This document shows positions 23,601 to 40,625 of a stretch of 64,000 nucleotides of DNA, piece after piece. The position numbers were made by a program, and so were the translations under genes. Source of the DNA: Citrus sinensis. Its lineage: Eukaryota; Streptophyta; Magnoliopsida; Sapindales; Rutaceae. Positions within the stretch are counted from its first letter, which is position 1. Each line of letters opens with the position of its first letter. Location: positions 52,244,634-52,308,633 of the forward strand of contig NC_068558.1 of assembly GCF_022201045.2 (NCBI RefSeq), written 5' to 3'. The notes below the pieces were generated by a model. That model saw only the letters and a list, made by a program, of their open reading frames with translations. It was not told where the DNA came from and did no database searches.

Positions 23601-25296
23601 CTACCACATATGATATAATAAGGATTCAGCAAGAAATCTGCATTTAGGCATTGGTACTTGAGAATTATATATATACATATATTTAATTGATGTGCGAGTA
23701 CATATATAAGTGCAGTTATCCATTTGTGGAAGGTCAAGTAATTTTGACTGGTTGGGAAGATGACATTACAAATATTGCCACGAAAATTATTGAAGAGCAG
23801 AGCCCAAAACAGTAAGCTTCTTAATTCTCATCCATCTCAATTCTTGATAGTGGTTTACATGTATTATTGATGAATTTATATGTTTGTGTCTCCGTATATA
23901 TATACATAGAGAGGGTGAGGGAGATTTTTTCACTGTTAGCGACTCTAGGTATGTATAATATATATTATATTATTATATTATTACACCATATGTTGTAATA
24001 GTATATATATATATATATAGAATAAACCTCTAATGTATTACAATATATATTTTAATGACATTTTCACTTAAATAAAATGAAGATATACTCATTAGAGAAC
24101 GACTTATATATATATATTATGACATGAAACTTTAAAATTGAGCTAATTAATTATATATAAATCCAACAATTTTGATGAGCATTTCTTATATCTTTATTGC
24201 ACTTGAAGGCTGTATATTATCCGAGGGAAGCTTCAAAATCTTATAGAGCATGATGTATGTCTTCACTTCATTTTCAAGGTAAGCTTGTGAATGCAATCAT
24301 GAGTATCTCCAATTCATTCAATAATTAGTCATCTAAAAAATAGAATATATCAATATCCATTTGCTTTGCAGTCTCTTGTTGAAGAACTAAAAAAACACTT
24401 GGATGCGGGACTGCATCGCCAACTTGAAGGTCTATATGATGAGTACAATGTATGTATGGACATGAAGTATGCGGCCAATAAGTTTATTGATTTTCTCTCT
24501 TACTTCTTCCTTGTGTGTGTACATATATAGTCATTTTTTCAATAAGAAATATCTTACTTTAATAAAATAAGCAACAATTTATTAAGCAACAAACTAAAAG
24601 ATAAAAAAAAAAATCTTATAATATATTAATATATATTAATTTTTTAACTTGTTTCTTACTAATTAAAGTAAGAAAACTCTGACTGGATAATGCATGCAAT
24701 TGATCAGCTAGTAGCATGCTGCATTCATGCATGAACGAAAATAAATATGATTGCATTTTTGCTTGTTATTCCTGCAGATAGATAGTGGGGGTAGATTTGA
24801 CAATGAGAAACCGTTCGTCCTTGGACGCACTCGAAACGAGGAGATGGGTAAGAGGCACAACGACCCCACGAGAAATAAAAATATTCAACATTTTTTGAGA
24901 ATCGAAGGTACGCAAAAGATCTTTCTACCTAAGATTTTATTTTTTTATTTTTCTTAGTTTTGAGAATCTCCACCTAATTAGGAAAGTCTTCTTCAGTCAG
25001 CATTGTTTACTATTCTAGCTAGCATAAGAAACGGCTTCAGCATATATATTACAATTCTTGGTACTCGATCACCATTTTATTTAATTCTATCTGTATAACG
25101 TTTTCTATATTTCGATCAAACCACTTTATTAAAACTGGTTGATCATAAATAATTTCATTTCCTTTTCTTATGTGACATTACTTTCCCCCTCTCTTTCACA
25201 GAATTCATTGCGAAATTCATGAGCTGGTATAAAACAACAGTGAAGAATTGCACATTTGAGCCGCTGGATCCTGTCCCCATAAAATTACCTTTCTGA
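20602..25296 (+). CDS. Replication-factor-C-like (clamp-loader-type) AAA+ protein, 11 exons, 5' end uncertain
   Basis: Exons: open from 20602 to 21741, then 21863-21973, 22113-22145, 22445-22622, 22749-22927, 23058-23194, 23716-23811, 24209-24278, 24372-24449, 24778-24907, 25202-25296; all junctions are GT-AG and in phase. The first in-frame ATG is at 21082 (588 residues), but the frame is open for 160 codons before it and reads like protein, so the true start may lie in an upstream exon. Numbering from 21082: a Ser/Thr/Asn-rich low-complexity part, a WANMYQPKTLKDF clamp-loader entry motif, Walker A GPPGVGKRT (233-241, Arg where Ser/Thr is usual), Walker B-like IILCEADKL (329-337), and SLC (373-375) where RFC subunits have the arginine-finger motif SRC. 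The rest resembles RFC3/RFC5 lid and collar. Plants have such RFC3-like paralogues of unknown role. ATPase activity looks doubtful. Confidence 0.8.
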
Positions 25297-26165
25297 AAAT
25301 CCAGCTCAACTAAATCTCCTCACTGCAAACTACTTGTAAACATATTATTGCTGCGTTGTTATTTTAATTTCCGGGCAAATCAGAAGTTTTTATGCCCGAA
25401 TCATGTGGTTTTTTTTTTTAATGCGCAATTCTTATTATCCGAGGGTAAATTTCTTCTTGTTTTCGTCATTTTCAAATTTAGAAATCAAGAACCTTAATCC
25501 CTTCAGTTCCATAAGTCGCCGAGCAAATTAGATTTCATGTCCATCACATGCTTTATTAATTTTTTCTGATAACAACAATTGTATGCTTACTTAATTTGGA
25601 TGCTTACTTGTGTGTTATCAATTATTTATTGACATGCATATTTTATTAATTAGTTTCGTTATTAATAATGAACAAGTGCTCAATTAGTTGTTGACATAAG
25701 AGATGACACATAAGTAAGTATTCCAATTGAGTGTTATAAGTATGTATCAGGACATTACTCTTTCTTATCAAGAACGTTGTAGATATGGACTAATACTATA
25801 TGTATCGAAAATAGAATAAAATTTAGTACAAAGTCACATAAAGTACTTATATTAACTTTGTTGATTATTTTTAATGAATACTATGCTATTTATTTTTATT
25901 CCCATATTGCTACAATTTAAAACTTAAATGTCTTTAATAATTATAGAAAAAATAAAATAAAAATAAATTAAATAAATTGGCTCTTAAAATTTAAATTTTA
26001 CTCTACTAACGTACTTAAGTACCCAATATGATCTTACTAAACAGAATTATTATTAAAACAGCACTTTTATATCGGTGACTCATCAAAATCTAATATCAAA
26101 TTAATTCCATTACATAATTTTCAGCCCCTTTTTTTTTTTTGTTTTCTTCCACTTTTCCTCACCCA

Positions 26166-26187
26166 CCCCCCGCGGCGCGGCGGGGGG
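26166..26187. repeat. Perfect GC hairpin
   Basis: CCCCCCGC and GCGGGGGG, an 8-bp perfect stem with the loop GGCGCG, in otherwise AT-rich DNA preceded by a T-run (26132-26140). Confidence 0.7.
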
Positions 26188-27414
26188 CGGAAATCTCAGA
26201 CATAAATTAATCATCAAACATAGAGAGATTAATGCAAGCTTTTAACCAATATGCAACTGCTGATGGTAATAACAACATACAAGAGATTGTATGAAAAGTT
26301 TGAAAAAAAGAAACACAGAAACTAGTTATTTTTTTGTCTGTCTTTTTCTTACATTAAGCCTGTCTATCAAAAAATATGAAAAAGAGAGTTTCACAAGCAG
26401 CAGAATTTCGAGTAGCCAGTGATTATTAGATAAGAATGTTTAGACATGACTTTAACGTTCAAGAAGGGAAGTAGAGAATAAAACTCTTTATCATTTAATT
26501 TCTTTTAATATGTCCATCATAATAATTTGCGTGATAAGTATTTTAGTAACAAAAATATTTTATTAAAAAGTGGATGTCTGAGTATTTCCGCTAATCTATT
26601 TCCACTCACACACACAATACTGAACTCACATGATACACACACGCAGCGGCAGCACCTCCAAACACAGATCGGAGAAGCAAGACGCAGACGGTGACACGGC
26701 AGCACAGCAGCCAGCAGTCACCGACGCAACCGCGCGAAGCCAACCATCTCGAGTCAGCGACGCGCTGACGCAATCTGCTGAAGCTGGACCGCTGCTTCCG
26801 CTTGCTCCACCAGGCACCGCGACCGCTGCTGCAGGTTGCTCCACCTCGGCCGACAGCCACCATCACCAAGTTCCTTCAACCCCAATCTTTCATAGTATAT
26901 TAGTCTCGTCATCTGGGTTCTCTCCTTTCGGTAATTTTTCTCTTTAAAAATCTTTGTTTTTTCATGTATCTTCATCAAAAACTTGATCTTTTTTTTCTTT
27001 TTTAAATTCATTTGATACCAATTTTATGATTTTTTTTTTTTTTTGTTGCTTTGTCTTAGGAATCTTGGGTTCTAGGTTGATTGATATATGATCGGTGAAT
27101 AGTTCGATGTTATTGGATTGAATCCAGGACTGTTCTTTTAAATTGATAATAATATCCAAGCTAGCTTTATTTATTATTATTATTATTTGTTTACAAGGTA
27201 CTCTCCTTGTTTTATCCGCATTATGAGCTTTTGTATTGGAAGATAATTTTTTTAAAACTATATTGAGTTCTATGTTGTTTGAGATGCAAGGCAAGTCAAA
27301 ATTATTTTAGTTAGATCAATTGTATGTTAAGATGATCATGTGGAGTTTGCGTTTTGCCTTTTTGATTAGTGCGGTGGGATGTGGGATGACTGTATTTGTA
27401 TATGCGCTTCGGTA

Positions 27415-27567
27415 TATGTCTAATTATAATCCGATCTAAACCGAACTCAACCTGATTTTTTTATCCATTTCAATCCAAAAGTCGGATTGAATTCAAGTGA
27501 CTTTTTTCCTAACTCGATTAACCCAAATCCAATTGAGTTGATTCAAATCCGATTTTACTCGTCCCTA
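27415..27567. mobile_element. hAT-like terminus remnant
   Basis: Carries CCGATCTAAACCGAACTCAA and AAATCCGATTTTACTC, then ends CGTCCCTA, like the right ends of the clear hAT elements. No matching left end found. Confidence 0.4.
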
Positions 27568-28226
27568 GCCTCACCAAAAGAAAAATGAAAAAAAGATATT
27601 AAATGATCCTCACTCTCCCTTAATAGAGAAAAAAAAAAAGGTCTTAAAACTCCCGTCCCCTCATGGATTTTCTATCATCCCTAATTTGACATTGATATTA
27701 GTCACCAATAAATTAAAACATTCTTAAAAGATAACAATATTATTTTGCTATTGGTACGGGCGATAAACTTAGGATCCAAATGTTACTTTGGTAAATTAAA
27801 CATTTGAGAGTAACCCCAAATTTTGGCCACCTGAAAAGTGAAGGCTGAATCTCTTCACTCTTCAGTTTGACCAAGGCGACCGTATACACATCCTTTGAGA
27901 ACGACAGAAGCGACGGACATAACCATTTACCATGTAGTAGCCACAGCGAGGGAGCCCCAACACTCAAATTGCTCTAATTAATCAGACTGATATTCTCTGA
28001 GCATTCAAATAAAATTACCAACAATGAGTGAAACTACAGCTTTTCAACACCAGCATCTCTTGAAACGTCATTGGTTAACGTACTAAGAAGAAAATAAAAA
28101 AGAACGTAATTTCCATAAATGTAAATAAAAAAAAAAAAAATAAAGGCTTTTAGAAAAGTCATGCACTAACTGTACAAAAAATTTCCAGCAACAAAACTAT
28201 ACAAACTGCCAAAAGCTATGCAGGAT

Positions 28227-33760
<5,534 letters not shown>

Positions 33761-34374
33761 TTTTATTCTTCCTCAATTGAATTCAGCACGTCTGGATGTT
33801 GTTTGCGATTGCGACCCAGCGAAGAAGAAGGTCACTCTCTCTCTTCCCTCTTTTTAATTCTTTTAGGCCGTTACACTCTTTACAGCCTTGGTCGACTACT
33901 CCTCCAATATTACTAGGCTAGGCTGCCTCTTTGGAGTTCCTTCCTTTGATTCATCGTCTCTCGCTTCTGTATATTAGTTTTTCGTATTTTAATCTAATAA
34001 ATACAGATAAAAGAGTTTACATTATTTTTTATATTTATTTTATCTAACACAAGCAACATTAGTGAATTCGGAACCGCAACCTAAAACCCTAACAAGCCTC
34101 GATTTTAATTTTTTAATTACAATTCGATTTATTTATTTTCTAATTAGCAGTAATTAATTTGATTGAAAATACAAAATTGTATGAAAGGGTAAAGGAGAAT
34201 ACATTTTAATATGTCATCGGTGTTGCCCGTATGGTTAGGGCAGCGCAATGGTCAATTTTAATCAAGGGATAAATGTGTAAATTAAGCGTTCTCCGGTGAA
34301 AGTGAAACTTAGTCAGCAGTCTGTTTGTTTGTTTGTTTGTAACGTCGAAGTAAGTAGATTCTTTTTCTAAAAAA
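33761..34374. promoter_or_regulatory. Divergent upstream region of SEC23
   Basis: SEC23 5' UTR and promoter side. It includes CT-rich sequence around 33833-33858 (TCACTCTCTCTCTTCC), typical of housekeeping plant 5' leaders. No defined site. Confidence 0.35.
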
Positions 34375-35112
34375 AAATAAAATTATTTTATCTTATTTTT
34401 ATCCAATTATTATAAAATTATAATATATTCTCTACATTAACACTATCTTTTTTTTAAAATTTATATCAATTAGTCATTTTTATACTAATATCGTTAAATA
34501 ATTTAAATAAAATATTAATTTTATTCTTAAATAAATTAAAAGGTCATTTTATTTTGTAAAAATTTTGAAAAATAAAAAAATTATAATTATAAAGTTACGC
34601 CCTAAATTAAATAAAAAATAAACCCCAAATAAAGGTGTTCAACTGATTTTTATTAAATTTAAATTTTGTGAAATTATAAATAATTATTTTAATTAAAAAT
34701 TATAACTTCACAAAATTTTATTAAAATAACTTAATTTATTTATTAAAAATAAATCTTAAAATCTTAATAATTTAGGGAATTTTTATTAAATTCTAAAATT
34801 TTGTAGTTATTTTTATAATTGTAATTTTTATTAAAAAAATAAAAATTATAATTTTAGAATTTATTTTTATTAAATTTAGGAGTATTTTTATTATTATAAT
34901 TTTTTATTTTTTAAAATTTTTATAAAATAAAATAATTTTTTAATTTATTTAAGTATAAAATTAATATTTTATTTAAATTATTTAATGGTGTTAGTATAAA
35001 AGTGATTAATTGATATTAATAGTGTAAAAATAATTAATGAATTAAAAAAATAATATAGAAAATATATTAAAATTTTATAATAGTTAAATAAATATAAGGT
35101 TCAATAGTGGTG
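34375..35112. repeat. Large AT-rich foldback element between SEC23 and PPR gene
   Basis: Bases about 34390-34600 pair with the complement of about 34890-35105. Shared blocks include TATACTAA, TTAAATAATTTAAATAAAAT and TAAATAAATTAAAA. A second, inner palindrome surrounds AAATTTTGTGAAATTATA (34665-34725). No target duplication could be read. The right end lies about 100 bp before the PPR start codon. Confidence 0.65.
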
Positions 35113-35212
35113 GTACACTAATAATTAAAAAAAAAAAAAAACCCGACGCTGCAAGTAGATTGATTACAATTTTTTTTTTCAGATCTTATGAATTTTTAGA
35201 AAGGAGGAGAAA

Positions 35213-37039
35213 ATGGCAAGCCCTCTCACCGTTGCGAGTGGGAGTAGGTACAATGACATTAATACTTTCCAGCAATTATCTCTTCTTCATCAGAGTCCGA
35301 GACTAGAATCATCAAAATCTGTTGGACAGCTGAAACAATTTCATGCATTCATCATCAAAACAGGGTCTCCCCAACACCAAACTCAAATATTGTATGATAA
35401 AATCATCTCGCTCTCGCGAGGCAATGAAATTGAAAACCTCAGCTTGCAAAATCCACAAGTTTACTTGTATAATTTCATCATCCAATGTCTTTCGAATGCC
35501 AACCCCTTGGAAGCAATTGCTCTATATAGAGAGATGCTGATAAAAGGCCTTCTTCCCAACACTTACACCCTACCTTATGTTCTTAAGGCTTGTTGGCAGT
35601 CTCAGTCGCTCAGAGTAGGCCAGCAGGTTCACGCCTATTCCATGAAGACGGCTTTGCTATCTAATGTGTATGTTTTCAACACTTTGATGAGACTATATGC
35701 TGTTTGTGGGCTCATCAAAGCTGTTCACAAGTTGTTCCACTTCCGTCAACACCCTCAAGCTCAACGGGATTTGGTCTCCTGGACCACCCTAATTCAAGCT
35801 TACGTTAAGATGGACTATCCTACCGAGGCCATTCTTTCTTTCTTCGACATGTGCCAAGCCAATCTAAGACCCGATGGGATGATCCTCGTAATTGTGCTCT
35901 CTGCTTGCTCCAAATTGGGAGATTTGAGTTTGGGTATTAAGATTCATAGGTATATCACTGATAATCATTTCAATCTCAGTCCAGATGTCTTCATCCACAA
36001 TGCATTGATCGATATGTACTTGAAATGTGGTAACATACCTTCTGCTCGTAAGGTATTTGATGAGATGCCTGTTAAAAATGTGGTTTCTTGGAACTCCATG
36101 ATAGCGGGCCTGACTCATCGGGGCCAATTCAAGGAAGCATTGGACATATTCCGGAGAATGCAAGGTTTAGGTCTTAAGCCCGATGACTTTACATTAGTCT
36201 GTGTTCTGAATTCTTGTGCTAATATAGGGTGGCTTGAGTTGGGCAAGTGGGTTCATACATACTTGGATAAAAATCATATCAACACTGATGGTTTTATAGG
36301 AAATGCACTTGTCGATATGTATGCTAAATGTGGAAGGATAGATCAGGCCTTTGGGGTGTTTCGAAGTATGAAATGCAGAGATGTCTATTCATATACTGCC
36401 ATGATCGTTGGCTTAGCTATTCATGGGAAAGCTTGGAAAGCTTTGGATATATTCTCTGAGATGTCTCAAGTCGGAATAGAACCAGATGAAGTAACATTTG
36501 TCGGTGTCCTCTCTGCTTGTAGTCATGCAGGGTTAGTAGAGGAAGGCTGTAAACATTTTTTGGACATGTCAAGGGTCTACAACCTACAACCTCAAACTGA
36601 GCACTATGGTTGTATGGTTGACCTCTTTGGTCGTGCTGGACTAATAAGGGAGGCACTTGATCTCATAAAAAGTATGCCACTTGTGCCTGATGCCTTTGTT
36701 TGGGGGGCATTGCTGGGAGCATGTAAAATTCATGCAAAAGTTGAGCTTGCAGAAATTGTTATGGAAAATTTGGTGAGGTTTGAACCTGAGGGAGATGGTG
36801 CATATATACTCATGACCAACATTTATTCCTCTAAAAACAGATGGAAGGAAGCATTGAAGTTGAGAAAGAAAATGAAAGAAAGGAAGGTGAAGAAGACTCC
36901 TGGTTGTAGTTTAGTCGAAGTTTATGGTGAGTTTTATGAATTCAGAAAGGGAGACAAATCACACCCAAAAACTTTAGAGATATACAAGCTGCTGGATGAA
37001 ATAATGCATCAGTCAAAGAATCATGGATACATTCTATAA
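35213..37039 (+). CDS. PLS-type pentatricopeptide repeat protein, E subgroup
   Basis: Intronless frame of 608 residues, as for most plant PPR genes. PPR motifs run from about residue 75 to 505; recognisable repeats include VFIHNALIDMYLKCGNIPSA, VVSWNSMIAGLTHRGQFKEA, GFIGNALVDMYAKCGRIDQA and DVYSYTAMIVGLAIHGKAWK. The C-terminus has E and E+-like sequence (GAYILMTNIYSSKNRWKEAL, then KKTPGCSLVEV and FRKGDKSHP) and stops at HGYIL without a DYW domain. Family role: sequence-specific organelle RNA binding, usually C-to-U editing with a DYW deaminase supplied by a partner. The first about 40 residues could be a targeting peptide, but they are only moderately basic. The start is the first Met of the frame, after AGGAGAAA. 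The RNA target was not predicted. Confidence 0.93.
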   Translation: MASPLTVASGSRYNDINTFQQLSLLHQSPRLESSKSVGQLKQFHAFIIKTGSPQHQTQILYDKIISLSRGNEIENLSLQNPQVYLYNFIIQCLSNANPLEAIALYREMLIKGLLPNTYTLPYVLKACWQSQSLRVGQQVHAYSMKTALLSNVYVFNTLMRLYAVCGLIKAVHKLFHFRQHPQAQRDLVSWTTLIQAYVKMDYPTEAILSFFDMCQANLRPDGMILVIVLSACSKLGDLSLGIKIHRYITDNHFNLSPDVFIHNALIDMYLKCGNIPSARKVFDEMPVKNVVSWNSMIAGLTHRGQFKEALDIFRRMQGLGLKPDDFTLVCVLNSCANIGWLELGKWVHTYLDKNHINTDGFIGNALVDMYAKCGRIDQAFGVFRSMKCRDVYSYTAMIVGLAIHGKAWKALDIFSEMSQVGIEPDEVTFVGVLSACSHAGLVEEGCKHFLDMSRVYNLQPQTEHYGCMVDLFGRAGLIREALDLIKSMPLVPDAFVWGALLGACKIHAKVELAEIVMENLVRFEPEGDGAYILMTNIYSSKNRWKEALKLRKKMKERKVKKTPGCSLVEVYGEFYEFRKGDKSHPKTLEIYKLLDEIMHQSKNHGYIL

Positions 37040-39880
37040 ATGGAGATCAAGAAATGTTTTCAATTTTGCTCTGTTGATCTCCATTCACTGGGTTTGATAT
37101 CAAGAACTTTGGGGAACTTCAGTGTGTTTTGAACCAAGTGAGAGAATTTTAGTCAATCACATATCTTGTTCTTGTCAATACAAAGTTTTCAATTAGTCGT
37201 CAATGAATCCACTTTGAAGTGTTATCACAAGTGCATCTCTCATAAGTGTTGTTTTACTGGTGATACTTTCTACATATGTTCCATTGAAATGCTTGTAATA
37301 GTGAATTTCTGTAAATGAAAGTCTTTGATTTTCATGCTAGAATTACTGCAGCTGTTACCGGGAAACTGAAATGAAAAGCAAGCTTTCAAGATAATTTTTT
37401 ATGTACTTAGTTTGTGTTATATAATGACAACTAGTCTTCAACACCTCACATGGTAGTTGGAAGATTGTGAGGAGATACCTTGCCAACAGCTCTAACTGCA
37501 TAAAAGTCTCTGGTGACTGGTGGTAATGACAAAATCAAAAGGGTTTTAGCTAGATTTCCAGAATCTTGAGCATTGCAAGAAGGCAGTCCTTGACTACAAG
37601 ATGCAAATGATTTGAAAGTTCCTTCTGAAATAGATTTCGACATGATGGTGCCAATAAATGATCAAAGACACCAAACTTGATCTGACCAACTAGGCTTTCA
37701 TGCGTCAGCTATTTACAGAATTGATTATAAAGTCATAGATTTATCTGTGTTCTTCTGCAAGAATTGAGGCTGCCCTTCAACAAAATTTTTAATTCTTCTG
37801 TTTGAAGAAGATTGAACTGTAAAATGCCTTAAGGAAGCACAAAATATCCAGAGCAAGATAGGAGTGATGAATCTGGCCGAATATTTCCGGTACAAACAAT
37901 TTTTTTCCCCTTGAACCGAATTTACAAACAACTAAGTAGAAACAATGAGGCATTTACACTTTTCTCGGCTGAAGTTGTAGTAGGACTTGAACATTCTTGC
38001 GTCTTCTTGTCATCTTGTGTGCTTGAATCTTGGTTTCCACTAGGTCATCATGCTTCTGATTCTTAATTTACTTTTCAATTAAAGTCTCCAGGCATACTTT
38101 GAGCCTTAAAGCCAGTGGATTAAAATGGCCAGGCAAGAGTACGGACTGCAGAGAAAAAGAGAGATTTTTTTTTTCTGATTTTATTATGTAGTACCTTATG
38201 GTCAGCAGCAGATTCTTTTAAATTTTAATTATGATGCAAAGCCTCTGTGCAAAACCCTTTTTAAAGCTTTATGCCAATGTTTATTATGTAAAATTCTAAT
38301 AACATTCAAAACTTTAGACCCAAAAAAAAAAAAAACGAGAGAGAAACATATTAATTTGGTAATGATTTTTTTTTAAGGAATATTTTGGCAACGAAGTTTT
38401 CCTATATATACACACGCACGCCTGCATTAATTTTGAAACTTTGTAGCGGTACATATAAGGTGAGGAAATTGCTTCTATGGAAATGGTTCATCAAATGTGG
38501 ACGGTAAAAGATTTTGTAATGGTGGTTTCACATCCTTGGACTAATAAGTGAAAACAATCTTTCACTTATTGTCATTTCTCGATCTATTTGTCTTCGTCTG
38601 TCATGTAATGATTGGTTATGTCCTTATGGTTTTTCAAAATTTGTTAGACAGTTCCTTTAGTAGAATAATTTGCTACTGAAAATTAAGCAGCTGTCGTTTA
38701 AGTTTCAACATCTATGATTCATCTGTCTGAACAGAGAGGAGAGACGTTCAAATAACTTGTATGTACAAACTTGTCAATTGTAAAAGTTTGGTTCTTAAGT
38801 TTTATTTGATATTAAGATTAGAAAGTTGTAATTTTTAAGTTACTATACTAAAGTATTTACTAACACTAAATATTATAATTTAAAAATTAAATTAAATTAA
38901 TTTACTACTTATATGATAAAAAAATCATAATATTTATATTATTTTTGTTAAAATTATTAAATAAAGATCAGGTTTCCTAATTGACTCGTCGATTAAGCGG
39001 GCAGTAGGCAGCGCACAAACTTTTCCTTAAGCTACGACCAAATTATTTGATACCTGAGAGTCTTGAGACTGGCGCTGGATTGCGGAGAACCAATCCCATT
39101 CACAAAACCAAAAGTATCCTGGACGTGTTGACGTGATGTGGTCGTTGAAGGCTAAACCGTTGTAATAATAATAATAGTTAGTTTGAGCGGGCGTCTGGTG
39201 TGAAGGATCAGTGGGGTCCACACCCCAAACTGTCAATTGTCAAAGTATAAAGAAAGATTAATTAATTAACAGTTGCAACCAAAACTAACTCACTCTCTTT
39301 ACTCGTTACAGAATAGAACCACAAAATCTTAGGCACAAATTGCGTGAATTCTCTCAATTACAACTATGCCACTGTTTTTTTTTTTTTTAATGATTAATGA
39401 CTTTTTCTTTTTCTTTTTATCTTTTGGACGAAGAAAGATGAAATTTAATAACAGTAAGGGATAATTCTGCCATGTTTCAAGGTATTTTGATATTTTTTAC
39501 CGTGTCCCTAAATATTTCGATAATTTTTGCCATGCACTTAAATTCATTAATTTGACTATTTATTATAACGGTTAAAAGATAAATTTAAAAATTTATGTCC
39601 TAAATATTATTTGACGATGATAAATTAAATTTATTTGAGAAGCTAATTGATGAGATTATTGTTTAATTATCTTAATTAATAATTTTTAATATAAATATCA
39701 ATTAATTCAAGACATTTTTGATATTCTATCCAATTAACGAAGATGAAAGCGAATTAGAAATTGTTGAAACATTTGGGTGTACAGTGGAAAATTTCAAAAC
39801 ATTTTAAGGCAGGGTGGAAATAACCCTATGAGTAACTATAACAATGAAAGTGTCAAAATACAAGAAGATGCCGAAAAAGG
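37040..39880. other. Intergenic after the PPR gene
   Basis: Probable PPR 3' UTR, then unrecognised DNA. The stretch 38785-38965 resembles the inner part of the MITE at 5620-5905 (ACTAAAGTATTT, ACTTATATGATA). Short open frames at 37446-37643 and 39027-39236 (both minus) have no known relatives. Confidence 0.5.
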
Positions 39881-40625
39881 ATATTTCACAATTTTTTTTT
39901 TTCGTTTGGATGATAATTTACCATTTCTTTTAGTTTGGATGATAATTTACCATCGTTTTTTTTGGCCTGTGATTGATTTTTGTACATTAAGAACATAACA
40001 GTATATTTTTTCAAGAAAGAAGCGGCATACCTACTCAATGCGTAAGGACCAAAATGCAGGTGGTGCACCAAACGCTGGTGGTTGTTTCTTGTTGTAAGTG
40101 AATGCAAGGAAAAGACCCGGAAATACGTAAGGAAGAGAGAAAGAGCCAGAGCTGGAGTCACGCGGACTGAAACAGAGAATACGGATGTTGTGAGTGGGCC
40201 CCAAAGTGGGAATCTCAGTAACAAACTCTGCAGAACAGTAATAAGAATGAGAGAGAGAGAGAGAGAAAGAGAGAGGCAGAGGGGAAGTCGCTCTCAAACT
40301 CTTCTACTTCTCCCTGATCCCATCTTTTTTATTAATTTTTTTTATCTGCAAAATTCTAGACTCCTCTCGCTCTTAAACAAAATCCATCCTTCGTTGATTT
40401 TCATTCATTGTTTCTTTTTGCTGCAGGTACAAAGTGCTCAAGCTCCAAGGTCTATATATACATATACACACATATAAAAAACCATAAATTAATTTTCTAG
40501 TAATTTTTTTTTTAATTTATACTTCTTTTGCTACCGGTACTTGTTTTATTTAGTTTTTGTTTGTGCTAAGTGTAAACTGATATATGCAGACAGACAGACG
40601 ACAACCACCAGATAACCATCCAAAA
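39881..40625 (+). promoter_or_regulatory. Upstream and 5' leader region of the bHLH gene
   Basis: Holds a (GA)n tract at about 40249-40275, common in plant 5' leaders. A possible leader intron runs from GGTACAAAG near 40428 to ATGCAG at about 40585-40590. Not proven. Confidence 0.35.

Larger units (their letters stand above)
25297..28226. other. Intergenic between RFC-like gene and SEC23
   Basis: Convergent 3' ends of the two genes. It holds a GC hairpin (26166-26187), a GC-rich block 26640-26870 without recognisable protein, and a fragment at 27415-27567 resembling one hAT end (AATCCGATC words, terminus GTCCCTA). The open frames here match nothing I recognise. Confidence 0.55.

Noticed and set aside
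26602..26947. GC-rich block with frames on both strands, possible gene exon
   Set aside because: Frames are similar in length on both strands, none has a recognisable domain, and no flanking exons were found. It might be an hAT core.
26155..27575. A fourth complete hAT element ending at 27567, using TCCTCACC/GCCTCACC as target duplication
   Set aside because: The sequence after the left 8-mer (CACCCCCCGCGG) does not resemble the right terminus, so the match is probably chance.
27740..27967. 75-codon minus-strand frame
   Set aside because: Not recognised; no supporting exons or codon pattern.
37446..37643. 65-codon minus-strand frame after the PPR gene
   Set aside because: Reads like ordinary protein but has no known relatives, no neighbouring exon, and sits in the probable 3' UTR region.
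39027..39236. 69-codon minus-strand frame with a Trp/Tyr-rich sequence, followed by a possible GT donor
   Set aside because: No continuation exon or family match found; kept only as an unexplained frame.
40082..40477. 131-codon frame upstream of the bHLH gene
   Set aside because: It is driven by a GA microsatellite (Arg-Glu repeats) and lies in the probable 5' leader; no homology recognised.
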